Assembly: GCA_965205275.1 (NCBI GenBank)
Contig: OZ242168.1
Span: 1,798,001 to 1,862,000 of the forward strand
Direction of reading: 5' to 3'
Length of the DNA stretch: 64,000 bases
Origin: WTFY01 sp965205275
GTDB lineage: Bacteria; Pseudomonadota; Gammaproteobacteria; UBA4575
Shown: positions 17,243 through 27,230 of the stretch, in pieces
Layout: each line of letters begins with the position of its first letter
Numbering within the stretch: position 1 is the first letter of the stretch
The notes under the pieces: model-generated
The model's input: only the letters and a program-made list of their open reading frames with translations
Database searches by the model: none
What the model was told of the DNA's origin: nothing
Translations under genes and position numbers: made by a program

Positions 17243-18535
17243 TCACACTGCCTGTTCCAAAAGTTTGCTAAGCATATCTAGTTCATCTGCGTAAGAATCG
17301 TCAGGTTTCTTAATTTTCAACTCCTCAGCTACAGTCATTGCTTCATTTTGGTCTAGAGAAGCTGGAATAAGCGCTATAGCATATTTCCTAACTATCGAGT
17401 CTGAATGAGTTAGTAAAGCTTTCAGGGTATAAAAATCGATTGCAACATCATTGTCAGCAAGATTTTCGATTGACAAACAAATTTCGTTAGGCCCAAGGGT
17501 TTCATCTTCAATTGCAACTAACCATGGCAATACTGACGCCTTTATATCATTTTCATTTGTTTTGATTTCGTCTAAAAAGTTAGGATCAGAGCTATCAAGC
17601 AGCCTTGGTAATGTTGAGATAATAAATTTGCTCGCCGTCTGCAAAATGACTTTAGCTTTCTTGTTTTCTGGTAGATTTACATTTTCATGTTTAATGTCCA
17701 CCAAATAGGTAGGGATTCTCTCAGAGCATTGTCGAAATATGTCAAAAATATCTGGATCCCTAAGCGAGGTCCCTAAAAAGATCGTAAGATCTGCATGTCT
17801 AGCGGCATTCCTAAAATTAGTTACCAAGTCAGGATACGGGGGTTGATTAATCCTTTTTTCCATTGTCGGTAAAACTATTGCACTTCTTATTTTTGGAATA
17901 TCACCACTACTGCTCGAAACAAAAAGGTCGCCATACAAAGGCATTGGGTGTTTGAGCTTAAAAACTAAATTATCTTCACCTTGGTACCAGTCTGTAGACC
18001 CATGAATTTTGAGAAGCTTTATGGGGCTTTCCACATTTACGCCACTCCAAAGTGAATATTCATTACTATTAAATTCCGCGAATCCATCGTCAATATAATT
18101 TCCTGAAAACCTACCCCCAATCTCAATCGATCGGTCATAGTTTGTTGTGACAAAACATACACTGTGATTGCCAATCCTCCGGAATGTCGGACCCCATAAG
18201 GCCCTTGCCTCAGATTCTCGTATTCGTTCACATACATGCTGAATAAACCATTCAGTTTCCCATCGCATTATCCTCATAGTGTCCAGAAGTTCCTGATTTA
18301 CACCAAGACCTAAACTTTTCTTTTGATTCTCTCCGCTTTCCATCCCTTCTACTGCTTCGATCAGCTTTTCAATATCGTAATCTGTATTCGGGAGCATATG
18401 CTCGAAACGACTAAATATATCTGAGGGTAAATTTTGATTTTTTAAATGCGCATGAAGATCAAGCACCATCCGCCGCATAGCCGGCACCCCTAGCTCGACA
18501 CTCACACCGGCACCTGCAAACAAAAGCAAATTCAA
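17243..18535 (-). CDS. SIR2-domain effector of an HSP90/SIR2 defence-type pair
   Basis: 430 residues from a TTG start overlapping the upstream stop as TTGA. The first about 280 residues carry a SIR2-like Rossmann fold: LLLFAGAGVSVELGVPAMR at the extreme N-terminus, CFVTTNYDRSIE, LLKIHGSTDWY and LTIFLGTSLRDPDIFDIF. SIR2 domains in phage-defence systems degrade NAD to stop an infection. The C-terminal 140 residues (about 290-430) match nothing I recognise and look helical, with HEAT-like spacing in DFYTLKALLTHSDSIVRKYAIAL. The codon use is AT-rich compared with neighbours, suggesting acquisition. Co-translation with the HSP90-like gene implies a two-part system. Confidence 0.88.
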   Translation of the reverse strand: MNLLLFAGAGVSVELGVPAMRRMVLDLHAHLKNQNLPSDIFSRFEHMLPNTDYDIEKLIEAVEGMESGENQKKSLGLGVNQELLDTMRIMRWETEWFIQHVCERIRESEARALWGPTFRRIGNHSVCFVTTNYDRSIEIGGRFSGNYIDDGFAEFNSNEYSLWSGVNVESPIKLLKIHGSTDWYQGEDNLVFKLKHPMPLYGDLFVSSSSGDIPKIRSAIVLPTMEKRINQPPYPDLVTNFRNAARHADLTIFLGTSLRDPDIFDIFRQCSERIPTYLVDIKHENVNLPENKKAKVILQTASKFIISTLPRLLDSSDPNFLDEIKTNENDIKASVLPWLVAIEDETLGPNEICLSIENLADNDVAIDFYTLKALLTHSDSIVRKYAIALIPASLDQNEAMTVAEELKIKKPDDSYADELDMLSKLLEQAV

Positions 18536-20247
18536 CGTATCAATCCCTTTAAAAACTGCCGTTTAATTGGCCCAAGCTTATTCGGTTCTTCTGGGCATTT
18601 TGCTAGCACGCTAATAATCTGATTCGCGTAATCCCGCGCACCTTGAATGTCGAAATGTTTTAGACAGGAGATATAAAGACCGACGTGGCCTTCGTTACGT
18701 GTGCAGGTATCTTCAACAATTTGTTTCCCAACATCACAATCGATATTAATCCATACCTCCTGACCAACAGGTATAATGGCTGTAGCATCTGCACCAAGGT
18801 GGACGAGCTTAACTCCTGGTGGATCTTCGAACATGCTTACAGCAGATTCCTGACTAATTACACTGCTAGCTATATCCTGAACTTGTATTAATTTAGGCAA
18901 AGATTTTTGAAAATGATTGAGAAGTAAATCACGAGTTGATGCACCAACAAGGCTAGTTTTCTTCATGTAATGTGAATCTCTGCTAATTCCTTGTACAACT
19001 ATATTGTGACTGTCGCGCAACACACGAACTGCCTGCTGAGTGACGAGGTTCGCTTTTCTTAGATTATCTGGTACAACATATATCTGGTTTTGCTTCAGTC
19101 CCTCCAAATCCTGAACTGACACATCGCGTACTTTTCCTTCAGAACAAAGTAACTTAAATGCTTTTCTTCTGCGAAATTCATCATCCCAAATTTTTGCAGC
19201 ATTTTCGTATTGTCCAGTTCGTGGCACTGCAAGCCACAATGTAATCCATCTATCTAATGACCATTGTTTAGTTACATTGCTTTCGAAAATTTCTTTTACG
19301 CATTCAATGGCACGCTCCAATACTTTCGGATGGCTAGCACGCAGAATTGGTTCAAGTTCTGCCTGCAACTTTTCTCCTACAAAGCCTTCGCGGTTCAATT
19401 TTGGTCTAAAATGTTTCGGGTCAACATGGATTGCTCCAGCTATAGCCCACAGCTGACTAACCTCTAGTTTGTCTACAAAAACACCCCGATATAAGATATC
19501 TACATGCGCTGCACCATCAAAGGTATCCCATTGATCAAGTAGCTCTGGAGGTCCGATTTGAGCCATGTCAATCCAGCTTGGCTTATTGATAACCTCGATT
19601 GGTTTGATTTCTCTACTTAATCCCCCTTGGTTTAGTAATTCCCCTCCAGGATTTTTTTTAGCGGTTAGACCTTCAACATTCCTTATCCAGTGCGGAAACT
19701 TCTCCAAAAGGAAATCAAAATGTTCTTCCTTTTCTACAGATAAAGCCAATTCAGTTCCAATTTCATTTTTGTGTGGTTTGATGACTTTGGCAGGGCTTGT
19801 CGCATCTAGCATGGAACGGGAAAACTCAAGCCCAATAGGTTCCTCGCCATTCCTTTTCGTATGTATCTGGAACCGATCACAAATTAGAAAATAGCTAAGC
19901 ACCCCTATTCCAAATTCACCTATGGCTGTGTACTTATTATTTTGAAATTCGGAAGAAACTCTTGATGCTGATGCACCTATAGTTGTAAATAGATCTAAAA
20001 TTTGCTCCTTACCCATACCGTCACCATTATCCGTAACAGTTATGGTCATTGACTGCCTATCAAAAATAACTCCTATTTGTGGAGAAATATCTTCCTCTAT
20101 ATCTTGACGTCGACCTATTGCATCAACTGCATTTAAAATTGCTTCTCTAATTGATGCATCAACATTTGAATAAAATGTTTCCCCAGTAAACAGATTTAGA
20201 ATTGACTTTTGATCAATGACGAACTTGGGTGGCCAGACAGGCATCAA
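18532..20247 (-). CDS. HSP90-like GHKL ATPase, sensor partner of SIR2
   Basis: 571 residues. The N-terminal ATP-binding fold has the GHKL boxes: N-box EAILNAVDAIGRR (Glu35, Asn39), G1 DNGDGMG at 73-79 and G2 GEFGIGVLSYF at 110-120, in the arrangement of HSP90 and of defence-associated HSP90-like proteins. A middle domain follows, with KHFRPKLNREGF near residue 285, which is like the HSP90 middle-domain arginine region. The C-terminal 250 residues are not recognised. First gene of a two-gene operon; the start ATG is followed by a second ATG (MMPV). It probably senses infection or a protein-folding change and controls the SIR2 effector; that is inference from known pairs. Confidence 0.85.
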   Translation of the reverse strand: MMPVWPPKFVIDQKSILNLFTGETFYSNVDASIREAILNAVDAIGRRQDIEEDISPQIGVIFDRQSMTITVTDNGDGMGKEQILDLFTTIGASASRVSSEFQNNKYTAIGEFGIGVLSYFLICDRFQIHTKRNGEEPIGLEFSRSMLDATSPAKVIKPHKNEIGTELALSVEKEEHFDFLLEKFPHWIRNVEGLTAKKNPGGELLNQGGLSREIKPIEVINKPSWIDMAQIGPPELLDQWDTFDGAAHVDILYRGVFVDKLEVSQLWAIAGAIHVDPKHFRPKLNREGFVGEKLQAELEPILRASHPKVLERAIECVKEIFESNVTKQWSLDRWITLWLAVPRTGQYENAAKIWDDEFRRRKAFKLLCSEGKVRDVSVQDLEGLKQNQIYVVPDNLRKANLVTQQAVRVLRDSHNIVVQGISRDSHYMKKTSLVGASTRDLLLNHFQKSLPKLIQVQDIASSVISQESAVSMFEDPPGVKLVHLGADATAIIPVGQEVWINIDCDVGKQIVEDTCTRNEGHVGLYISCLKHFDIQGARDYANQIISVLAKCPEEPNKLGPIKRQFLKGLIR

Positions 20248-20653
20248 TTTTTAACAACCTTTTTGTGCTTCGTATCTATGCGGTACTAAACTATCAGTTT
20301 GCTATCAAAAGAAGTTAACTTTTTTCGTCTTCAAAATCTTTCTGCTTAATTACAAGCGTAGACAATGTTCTTCGACAGTACTTGTAATACTATAGATTTA
20401 GTAAGCTATATTTTTGAACGTGCAAAATTATACTGGAACTACATGCTTCCCTGTATGTTGCTTCATATATTCAGATTTCTTTGCGATGCCAATAAAGAAA
20501 TTTATTTCTTTTTTAAATTCACCCACCATCTGCAAACCAGATATCCATGAGAAACGCTAACAATAAGTTTCTATAGCTATAGTTCCTGATTATATCTACA
20601 GATATGCTGAAAAAACGGTTTGCCGATAGACATAAAATCCTTTCAGATTTGTA
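20248..20653. other. Intergenic region with probable promoter of the HSP90/SIR2 pair
   Basis: About 405 bp, strongly AT-rich, between the HSP90-like gene start and the end of the antiporter gene, both on the minus strand. The promoter of the defence pair must be here. A 61-codon plus-strand ORF at 20365-20550 has no ribosome site and no recognisable motif, so it is not called. Confidence 0.4.
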
Positions 20654-22264
20654 TCAAAGTTGACTCCTAGTGAAATTTAGTGCTGTCACGTGTGTGGCAA
20701 ATCCGGAACCAGCCTCGGCATAGACGTTGAAAACAGTTGATGCCCCGGCCTCTTTGAGTGGTTCGATTTCATCCTGAAACCTCGCAGTCGCCGCGACTCG
20801 ACCATCAAACGAGGCGGCCTTGAGCTGATCAAGCACTGCAAGATTGGCAGCCAAGTTTGGTAGTGCCAACATCACCAGTCCCAAGGTGTGGGTGGCATGC
20901 ACCCGATCCCAGAAATCGGCATCGCTGGGATCACCTAAAAGCACGGTGCGACCAGTAGATTGCTGACGCTGTACCTTCACTGGGTCGATATCGACACCTA
21001 CGACGGCTCCGCCGTGTCGCTGGTGCATATCATCATAGGCACCGGTACCCACACGACCCATGCCGATGATGGCGATCTTCGCACCTCCGATATCGAGCGG
21101 TCGATCATCGGCAAGTCGTTCTGCGCGTTGCAGGCGTTTCCATATCGTCCAATATTTGGTGTAGAGAGGGTGTGCGATGACATTCAGTCCTGCAGCAATT
21201 GCACAGGACAGGGCTAGTGCAATCGCAATGACGATCAACCAGAGGCTGTCAATCCAGCCACTGGCGACTCCGATTGCCGCAACGATCAGTCCGAATTCAC
21301 TGAAGTTGGTCAGGTTCAATGAGGCGAGTAGCGAGGTTCGTGCCCGCAGTTTGAATCCCGTCAACAAGCCGAAGAACAGGGCCGACTTGAGAAACACGAA
21401 CGGCGTGATGGCCGCACCGATGAGAACGGCCTCCACCGTTAATGGCCCGGACAGTCCAATCGACAGGAAGAATCCGACCAGGAAAAGATCCTTGAAACTG
21501 AGCATGGCCTTTGACATTTCAGCGGCCTTGCTGTGGCTGGCGATCAGAACGCCCATCACGAGCGCACCCAGGTAGCCTTTGAGCCCGATCAACTCAAACA
21601 GTTGCGAGCCTCCGACAGCAAGGACAAAACCGTATAGGACTAGGAGCTCGCCATGCTCTGCACGCTGCAAGATGGAGGCCAGTAGCGGGCGCAGTAATAT
21701 GAGCAGCACCAACAGAATTGCCCAGCCCGCCGGATACTGACCCGCCGAGACGGCGAGGAAAATGACGGCGGCGAGGTCCTGCACGAGGAGAATACCGACC
21801 GCGATTTGTCCATGCAAGGCAGCCGTCTCCCCCTTGTCCTCGAGCACCTTGACGACAAACACGGTGCTGGAGAAGCTCAAGGCAAAAGCAATGAGCAAGG
21901 CTCGGGAAAGATCGAGGTCTGCGAAGATAGAGGCTCCAAGAAGAGCCAGTCCATAGATGGCAAAACCGAAGACCACCACGACAATGGCCATATGCAGTCC
22001 GGTGACGGCCCATACCTGCGGGCGGGTGAAGGTTCGAAGATTGAGCTTGAGACCAACGACGAACAGCAGCAGGGTAATGCCGAGATCCGACAGTGTCTGC
22101 AGTATTTCCCCGCTGGTGATTCCATACAGGTTGAGCATGAATCCCGCAGCAAGGAAACCGACCAGAGGTGGCAGGCCGATGCTTCTGGACAACAGTCCCA
22201 GTACGAACGCCAAGCCAATCCAGGCGACGTCTCCCAGGGCGATGGCGACGGACTCTAAGCTCAT
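20654..22264 (-). CDS. KefB-type cation:proton antiporter
   Basis: 536 residues. Inner-membrane CPA2 antiporter: about 12 hydrophobic helices in residues 1-370 (LGLLSRSIGLPPLVGFLAAG at the start, GILLVQDLAAVIFLAVSAG for the acidic ion-pathway helix), followed by a cytoplasmic TrkA-N NAD-binding domain with GGAKIAIIGMGRVGTGAYDD near residue 393 (GxGxxG). It probably exports potassium or sodium against protons under control of the nucleotide domain. The usual C-terminal TrkA-C domain is absent, as in YbaL-like relatives. An orphan gene; the next gene upstream encodes a stress channel, which fits a shared role in osmotic or ion balance. Confidence 0.9.
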   Translation of the reverse strand: MSLESVAIALGDVAWIGLAFVLGLLSRSIGLPPLVGFLAAGFMLNLYGITSGEILQTLSDLGITLLLFVVGLKLNLRTFTRPQVWAVTGLHMAIVVVVFGFAIYGLALLGASIFADLDLSRALLIAFALSFSSTVFVVKVLEDKGETAALHGQIAVGILLVQDLAAVIFLAVSAGQYPAGWAILLVLLILLRPLLASILQRAEHGELLVLYGFVLAVGGSQLFELIGLKGYLGALVMGVLIASHSKAAEMSKAMLSFKDLFLVGFFLSIGLSGPLTVEAVLIGAAITPFVFLKSALFFGLLTGFKLRARTSLLASLNLTNFSEFGLIVAAIGVASGWIDSLWLIVIAIALALSCAIAAGLNVIAHPLYTKYWTIWKRLQRAERLADDRPLDIGGAKIAIIGMGRVGTGAYDDMHQRHGGAVVGVDIDPVKVQRQQSTGRTVLLGDPSDADFWDRVHATHTLGLVMLALPNLAANLAVLDQLKAASFDGRVAATARFQDEIEPLKEAGASTVFNVYAEAGSGFATHVTALNFTRSQL

Positions 22265-22496
22265 GAGGTTATGATCGATTTCAGTGCTATTCGGAGAGCA
22301 AACCTATCATACCCTGCCATTGAAAAATCACTCACCAAAACTCGCAGGATTGAGATGAGACTTCCAGGCCTGAAAGCCATGGGCCGTTTGAATTCCGGCT
22401 TCTTCTGTTACCTGCTTCCCCTGGAATTTATTGAAACCAAATCGTTCGCCTGATCATCACCCAGTCGCTGGGCATGCGGCGATACAAGCCAATTAA

Positions 22497-23840
22497 TTAA
22501 GAATCCGTACCTGGACTGGGCGGCATCTGAATACCCTTCGAGATGGACTTCAGATGCAGGTCTCTTTGCGGATAGGGGATTTGAATACCATGCTCATGAA
22601 ACAGATCCCACACCCCCAGCAACACTTCATTTTGGACATTCGCACAGCCGTTCATCGGGTCCTTGATCCAGATACGTATCTCCAAGTCCACGGCACTGTC
22701 GCCGAATCCTTTCAACAGGCAGGCGGGTGCAGGATGTGCCAACACCCTTTTGACATTATTGGCGGCCTGCTTGCAAAGGTCGATGGCCTGGTGCACATCG
22801 GAGTCATAGTGAATCCCAACGGGGATCTTCAGCCTGACGTTGGCATGGCTGTAGGACCAGTTCTCGACTCGATTGGTAATCAGCTCCTCGTTCGGCACCA
22901 GGTGCTCGATCCCGTCTCGCGTGATCACCGAGACATAGCGCGCCCCCAGGGTTTCAATCTTGCCGTACTCACCGCCAATGTGGATGGTGTCCCCGGGCTT
23001 GATGGACTTGTCGGTCAGCAGGATGAAGCCTGCCACGAGGTTCGAGAATATTTTCTGCAGGCCTAACCCCAGGCCCACGCCGATGGCTCCACCAAAGACC
23101 ACGAAGGCCGTGATGTCAATGCCTACGGATCCGAGTGCGAACAGGAAGGCACCGACGATGATGACAATCTTGAGGACCTTGGTGATCAGGACCTTGGTCG
23201 TTTGCGAGATATCACGACTTGCCTGGATACGCGTCTCGATCATCCGGGTGATCAGAAGCGCCAGCCACAAGAAAACCGCGACGGTAATGACAGATACCAT
23301 CACATCAAATGCACTGAGCTCGGATCCTCCGACATGAAACTTGTTCGCATCCAAAAGCCCGATCAGGGGGGCCAGCCAGCCAAATACATGCAGGGCTGCA
23401 ATGCCCCAGACAAACGTTGCGATGCTCTTGCTGATGGAAGTATCGGAAATGACCGACGAGACCAGGCGGATAATCGCCCAGGCAATGGTAAGAATGACGG
23501 CAGCTTCAATTAAGGCGTAGGGTTGTTCAAGGTACAGATACAGGCCTGTGAAGGTGCCCAGCCACACCAGCAACAAGATCGGGACGGCGAATTTAAACAA
23601 GAGATCAACAAGAAATGATTGTATCCGGATGGACTCGGAGGGCTTGAGCTCAGCCAACTTGGCATTGATTTTTTTTGCGCTGACAAAGGTGATGAACAAG
23701 CCGGCGGCAATGATGACCACCTGGACGAAGTTTTCCAGATTCAATACATGTTGATCCGCCCACCGATAGATACTGTTCAGAAACTCGATCGAGTGCTCCG
23801 TATCCAGTACTTTATCGATGAGGGCTTGATTCTCTTCCAT
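22497..23840 (-). CDS. MscS-family mechanosensitive channel
   Basis: 447 residues. N-terminal extra helices are followed by the MscS core. The pore helix TM3 and the beta domain are seen in AFVVFGGAIGVGLGLGLQKI, FSNLVAGFILLTDKSIKPGD, and the downstream RYVSVITRDGIEHLVPNEEL, which are the family signatures. It opens on membrane tension to release solutes in hypo-osmotic shock. The first about 200 residues resemble the longer MscS relatives with extra transmembrane segments. It stands 232 bp upstream of the antiporter gene on the same strand and may or may not share its transcript. Confidence 0.92.
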   Translation of the reverse strand: MEENQALIDKVLDTEHSIEFLNSIYRWADQHVLNLENFVQVVIIAAGLFITFVSAKKINAKLAELKPSESIRIQSFLVDLLFKFAVPILLLVWLGTFTGLYLYLEQPYALIEAAVILTIAWAIIRLVSSVISDTSISKSIATFVWGIAALHVFGWLAPLIGLLDANKFHVGGSELSAFDVMVSVITVAVFLWLALLITRMIETRIQASRDISQTTKVLITKVLKIVIIVGAFLFALGSVGIDITAFVVFGGAIGVGLGLGLQKIFSNLVAGFILLTDKSIKPGDTIHIGGEYGKIETLGARYVSVITRDGIEHLVPNEELITNRVENWSYSHANVRLKIPVGIHYDSDVHQAIDLCKQAANNVKRVLAHPAPACLLKGFGDSAVDLEIRIWIKDPMNGCANVQNEVLLGVWDLFHEHGIQIPYPQRDLHLKSISKGIQMPPSPGTDS

Positions 23841-24327
23841 AGTGCTCTAGTTTCACCTAAGACTCATGAAGTTTCCCAGGATGGGCCACCTGTCCAATCA
23901 CTGTGAACCTTATCACTTCGGTCACGAAGAAGTGTCCAGGCCGATCGCAACTCCTGGCACAGAATCAAAGTCTATGGCACAGATGACGGCTGTAACTATG
24001 AGCGGCAGAAAAACGATGGCAACGATGATTGGCATTTTCAATATTTTGTATTACCGGTATCCAGATACAGAAATATACCATTGATCCAGCCTGCAATAGC
24101 TGCACTTAATCACGTAGCCAGTGTGCCAAACGCTTTGCCGGCGTCTGGTCGCGGATCAGGAAGGGCCCGGCTCGAACAACAACTTCATTTCGGTGGGCGG
24201 TCTTGGCGGGTGCGCTACCTCGCAGCCCTCGATGCACCTAAGAGGCAGCCACAGAGGATCACTTCTGGAATAAATGGATTGTGTGAACCTTGAATAATGA
24301 AACCAGGCGATTCAACTGGACTGCCCA
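23841..24327. other. Region without a supported gene
   Basis: About 490 bp between the MscS gene and an autotransporter remnant. Several short open frames exist but none has a recognisable motif or ribosome site. Confidence 0.35.
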
Positions 24328-24815
24328 TCAGGGGCGCACCCCGAGATTGACTTGCCCTGAGTATTCCTCGTCATTCGTTGCCAGCCCGTCTACGGAAACC
24401 TGCCCGCTGATTGAGAGATTGCCACGGCGGTAGAGGCCGCCGAGTCCAAGTAACATGCGCGTTGAAACGGTCTCTGATTTCAGCTGCTCTCCTGATACGG
24501 TTGCGGTGGTCCCCCGGCTATTCAACATCTGCTCGATATCCAGCGAACCGTGCCAAGAAAGCTCCCCGCCTTTCCAGGCGCGCAGAGTCTGTGCAGAGGC
24601 CCCGATACCGCCGATAAGACGATCCTATCGGCGAATGATGCACGTGCGCCCACGGCATCAGTGAAGCTGTCGATATCAATGCCTGAATGAGACAGCCAGG
24701 CACGTGGTGTCATCTGGAAGGTTTCACCTATCACCATGCGCCTGCCTGTCTCCAGACCCAGGGAGGTACCGAGTGCATCGACAATGCTTCTCAAGCGGCC
24801 CCGTTCATCCGATGG
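24328..24815 (-). pseudogene. Autotransporter beta-barrel remnant
   Basis: The C-terminal part of an outer-membrane autotransporter barrel in two frames. Upstream piece: SIVDALGTSLGLETGRRMV and FQMTPRAWLSHSGIDIDSF. After a frameshift near 24620, the downstream piece runs LRAWKGGELSWHGSLDIEQ, LLGLGGLYRRGNLSISGQV and the terminal YSGQVNLGVRP. Active barrels end in an aromatic residue; here the last residue is Pro. The N-terminal part is replaced by an IS fragment at 24816. It is of a different barrel subtype from the protein at 37606-41895. Confidence 0.7.
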
Positions 24816-25030
24816 CGCAAGCTGTACGCCAGCATGGGCCGAGGTCAAGCGTTGCAAGGACCTGTAGAAAGAGAATGGGCGCTTACGCAAGATCGTGGCG
24901 GGCCTTGAGCTGGATAAAAGCATTCTGAAGGGGGCCCTGGATTTTTTAGGGCACAGGGGTTAAGCCCGGAACAGGTACGTGACACGGTAATCCACGTTCA
25001 CCAGCGCAGCAGTGAGCGTCGCACCTGCCA
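24816..25030 (+). mobile_element. Remnant of IS-B (IS3 family)
   Basis: About 215 bp similar to 34610-34850 of the IS-B element: the end of OrfA (GATGGCGCAAGCTGTACGCC region, then GGGCACAGGGGTTAAGCCCG) and the start of OrfB. It has several stops, and neither terminus is present. It is fused to the autotransporter remnant and probably caused its truncation. Confidence 0.75.
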
Positions 25031-25114
25031 TTGCGCCAACGACGAGACTCAAAGTACCCGAGGGCTGCTGCGTCATCCGGGAATCGTTCCATGAATTCAA
25101 ATATGCTTAAGGTC

Positions 25115-25315
25115 TCAGGTCTCTTGCTCATCTGTGCGGTTGTTGACCCTCTGGAAAGCAGCACGCTTGCACTGCTCTATGCAGTGCGTAAACCAAGCAC
25201 TCAATAGGCTCTCGTCCTTCGCATACTCCGGGTTAAACTCAATAAATGTCTCAGCCCACTTCCTGCCGTCATCACCACACCTGTCCGCTACCTTACGCGC
25301 CATTATTGGATCCAT
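25115..25315 (-). CDS. Small hypothetical protein
   Basis: 66 residues, starting MDPIMARKVADRCGDDGRKW; helical, highly charged, with two cysteines (CIEQC) near the end. Supported by a strong Shine-Dalgarno AGGAGG 4 bp before the ATG (25316-25330 on the minus strand). No family recognised. It lies between two IS elements without other intact genes nearby. Confidence 0.55.
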   Translation of the reverse strand: MDPIMARKVADRCGDDGRKWAETFIEFNPEYAKDESLLSAWFTHCIEQCKRAAFQRVNNRTDEQET

Positions 25316-25448
25316 AGGGCCTCCTATAATTCATCTCTGTTCATGTATGCCAACCGTCATCTATTTGTCTTCATACGGATACATGTAAATAGTGTCTCTG
25401 AATCGCCCCGGTATTGTCGGAGGCTAAAACCTTTGAGAGGATTAGCCT

Positions 25449-25769
25449 ATGAAAACACAACCTGTCTATGCCCCGGAAGTACGGGAACGAGCGGTTCGAT
25501 TGGTATTCACCAGCGAACATGAACATTCATCGCGTTGGTCTGCAACGCAATCGGTTGCTGGAAAGATCGGCTGTACGCCGGAAACACTGAGAAAGTGGAT
25601 TCGACAAGTGGAGATTGATCAGGGAGGGAGGTCCGGTCTCACGACGGATCACGCTCAGAAATTCAAGGAACTGGAACGTGAAGTACGCGAACTGAAGCGG
25701 GCGAATGAGATCTTGCGAAAGGCAGCGGCTTTTTTCGCCCAGGCGGAGTTCGACCGCCGACCGAGGTAA
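25449..25769 (+). CDS. IS-A OrfA transposase (copy 2)
   Basis: 106 residues, identical to the copy 1 protein. Helix-turn-helix in the first 60 residues and a coiled coil in the last 40. OrfB starts at its last base, so the frameshift arrangement is preserved. Confidence 0.93.
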   Translation: MKTQPVYAPEVRERAVRLVFTSEHEHSSRWSATQSVAGKIGCTPETLRKWIRQVEIDQGGRSGLTTDHAQKFKELEREVRELKRANEILRKAAAFFAQAEFDRRPR

Positions 25770-26665
25770 TGGTGTCATTTATTGATCACTATCGAGACGA
25801 CCACGGTGTCGAGCCGATCTGCGCCGTATTGCCGGTCGCACCGTCGACGTATTATCGCGTCAAACAACTGGAATCGTATCCGCAGCGACGCTCAGCCCGT
25901 GCTCGCACAGACGCGGTGCTGGAAATCGAGATCAGCCGTGTCGGGCATGAAAACCGATGTGTTTATGGTGCGCGTAAGGTTTGGAAGCAACTCAAGCGAG
26001 AGTCGATTGTGGCTGCGCGCTGCACCGTGGAGCGGTTGATGAGGAAACTGAGCTTGGCAGGGATCAGGCGCGGTCGACGCTGCAAGACGACCCTTCCGGC
26101 AGACTTGGCCGATCACCCTTTGGACCGGGTGAATCGTCAGTTTGTCGCAGCGCGACCGAATCAGCTTTGGGTGGCCGATATCACGTATGTGAGGACCCGA
26201 TCCGGGTTTGTGTATGTGGCGTTTGTGGTGGATGTGTTCTCACGTTTTATCGTGGGTTGGCGTGTTCTGAAATCAATGCAGACAGCGTTGGTTCTGGATG
26301 CGCTGGAACAAGCGCTGTGGGCCCGGGGAAAGCCACGAGGGGTCATACATCACAGTGATCGTGGCAGCCAGTACCTCTCGATTCGTTACACCGAGCGACT
26401 GGATGAGGCGGGGTTCAACGCATCGGTTGGAAGGGTTGGTGATGCTTACGACAATGCCTTGGCTGAAACCATCAACGGCCTGTACAAAACGGAAGTGATC
26501 TACAAAGCGGGTCCCTGGCGGGGCCTGGAGGCCGTGGAACAGGCCACCTTGACCTGGGTGGACTGGTTCAATCATCGGCGATTGCTCCAACCGATTGGCG
26601 ATGTACCACCTGCTGAATACGAAATGATGTATTATCAACTAACCGAGTCGGCTCAAGCAGCATGA
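25769..26665 (+). CDS. IS-A OrfB transposase (copy 2, intact)
   Basis: 298 residues. HTH_21-like start (HYRDDHGVEPICAVLPVAPS), then the integrase core with D in WVADITYVRT, D in HHSDRGSQYLS and E in NALAETINGLYKTE. Tyr at the CVYGARKVW site is intact, where copy 1 has an amber codon. It is the likely source of transposase for both copies. Confidence 0.94.
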   Translation: MVSFIDHYRDDHGVEPICAVLPVAPSTYYRVKQLESYPQRRSARARTDAVLEIEISRVGHENRCVYGARKVWKQLKRESIVAARCTVERLMRKLSLAGIRRGRRCKTTLPADLADHPLDRVNRQFVAARPNQLWVADITYVRTRSGFVYVAFVVDVFSRFIVGWRVLKSMQTALVLDALEQALWARGKPRGVIHHSDRGSQYLSIRYTERLDEAGFNASVGRVGDAYDNALAETINGLYKTEVIYKAGPWRGLEAVEQATLTWVDWFNHRRLLQPIGDVPPAEYEMMYYQLTESAQAA

Positions 26666-26704
26666 CTCAAACTAAACAGTCTCCGGTAAACCCGGGGCGA
26701 TTCA

Positions 26705-27230
26705 GCTTCCCGTATCGAACCAAACACGCACTCAAGGTTTCCAGCATCCTCGGAAGTCAATTGGAACGGTGCATGCACCGTCCTACCCTAACGGGTGTAG
26801 GCATCCATGACGGTGAGCATCGTGTAGCGGCATCCCCGGAACAGGCGATCCTGGACAAAATCCACGCTCCAGATGTGGTTCGGATACAAGGGACGCATTC
26901 TGATGATGGAATGTCGATGATCATATAATCGTTTGCGTGCTTTGTGGCGTCTTGGCACCTGCAGGCCTTCTTCGCGTCCCGGGCGCTCGACGTTCTTGTG
27001 GTTGACATGCCATCCCTCGATACACAAGAGTGCGGGTAACTTGCGATACCCTGACCTGCCATATTGTCTGGCCAGGCAATAGGACGAGTGAGGGCATCCT
27101 CATCATCCGTTCGCCTGGAACCATAGCGTTGCATACTGCGGGGCTGACTGAACCTGGCCGGTAACGGCGCTCACTGCTGCAAAGGCGCTGGCGCACATGG
27201 ACTACCGTGTCACGTACCTGTTCCGGATCT
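26705..27230 (-). pseudogene. IS-B OrfB transposase remnant
   Basis: The core is readable as VPRRHKARKRLYDHRHSII, LYPNHIWSVDFVQDRLFRG and TMLTVMDAYTR, then an in-frame TAG, and the reading resumes (TVHAPFQLTSEDA) up to the IS-A junction. The N-terminal third is frameshifted. The second and third catalytic residues are missing. Not functional. Confidence 0.8.

Larger units (their letters stand above)
25399..26704 (+). mobile_element. IS3-family element, copy 2 of IS-A (intact)
   Basis: 1306 bp, the same as copy 1 at 6103-7408 apart from a handful of substitutions, and with both transposase frames open. Inverted repeats TGAATCGCCCCGG bound it on both sides. On the right it directly cuts the OrfB remnant of an IS-B element (26705 onward); on the left, unrelated sequence follows, so the target was rearranged after insertion and no target duplication is visible. 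Confidence 0.92.

Noticed and set aside
20365..20550. 61-codon plus-strand ORF upstream of the HSP90-like gene
   Set aside because: No ribosome site, no motif, and AT-rich intergenic DNA makes such ORFs common.
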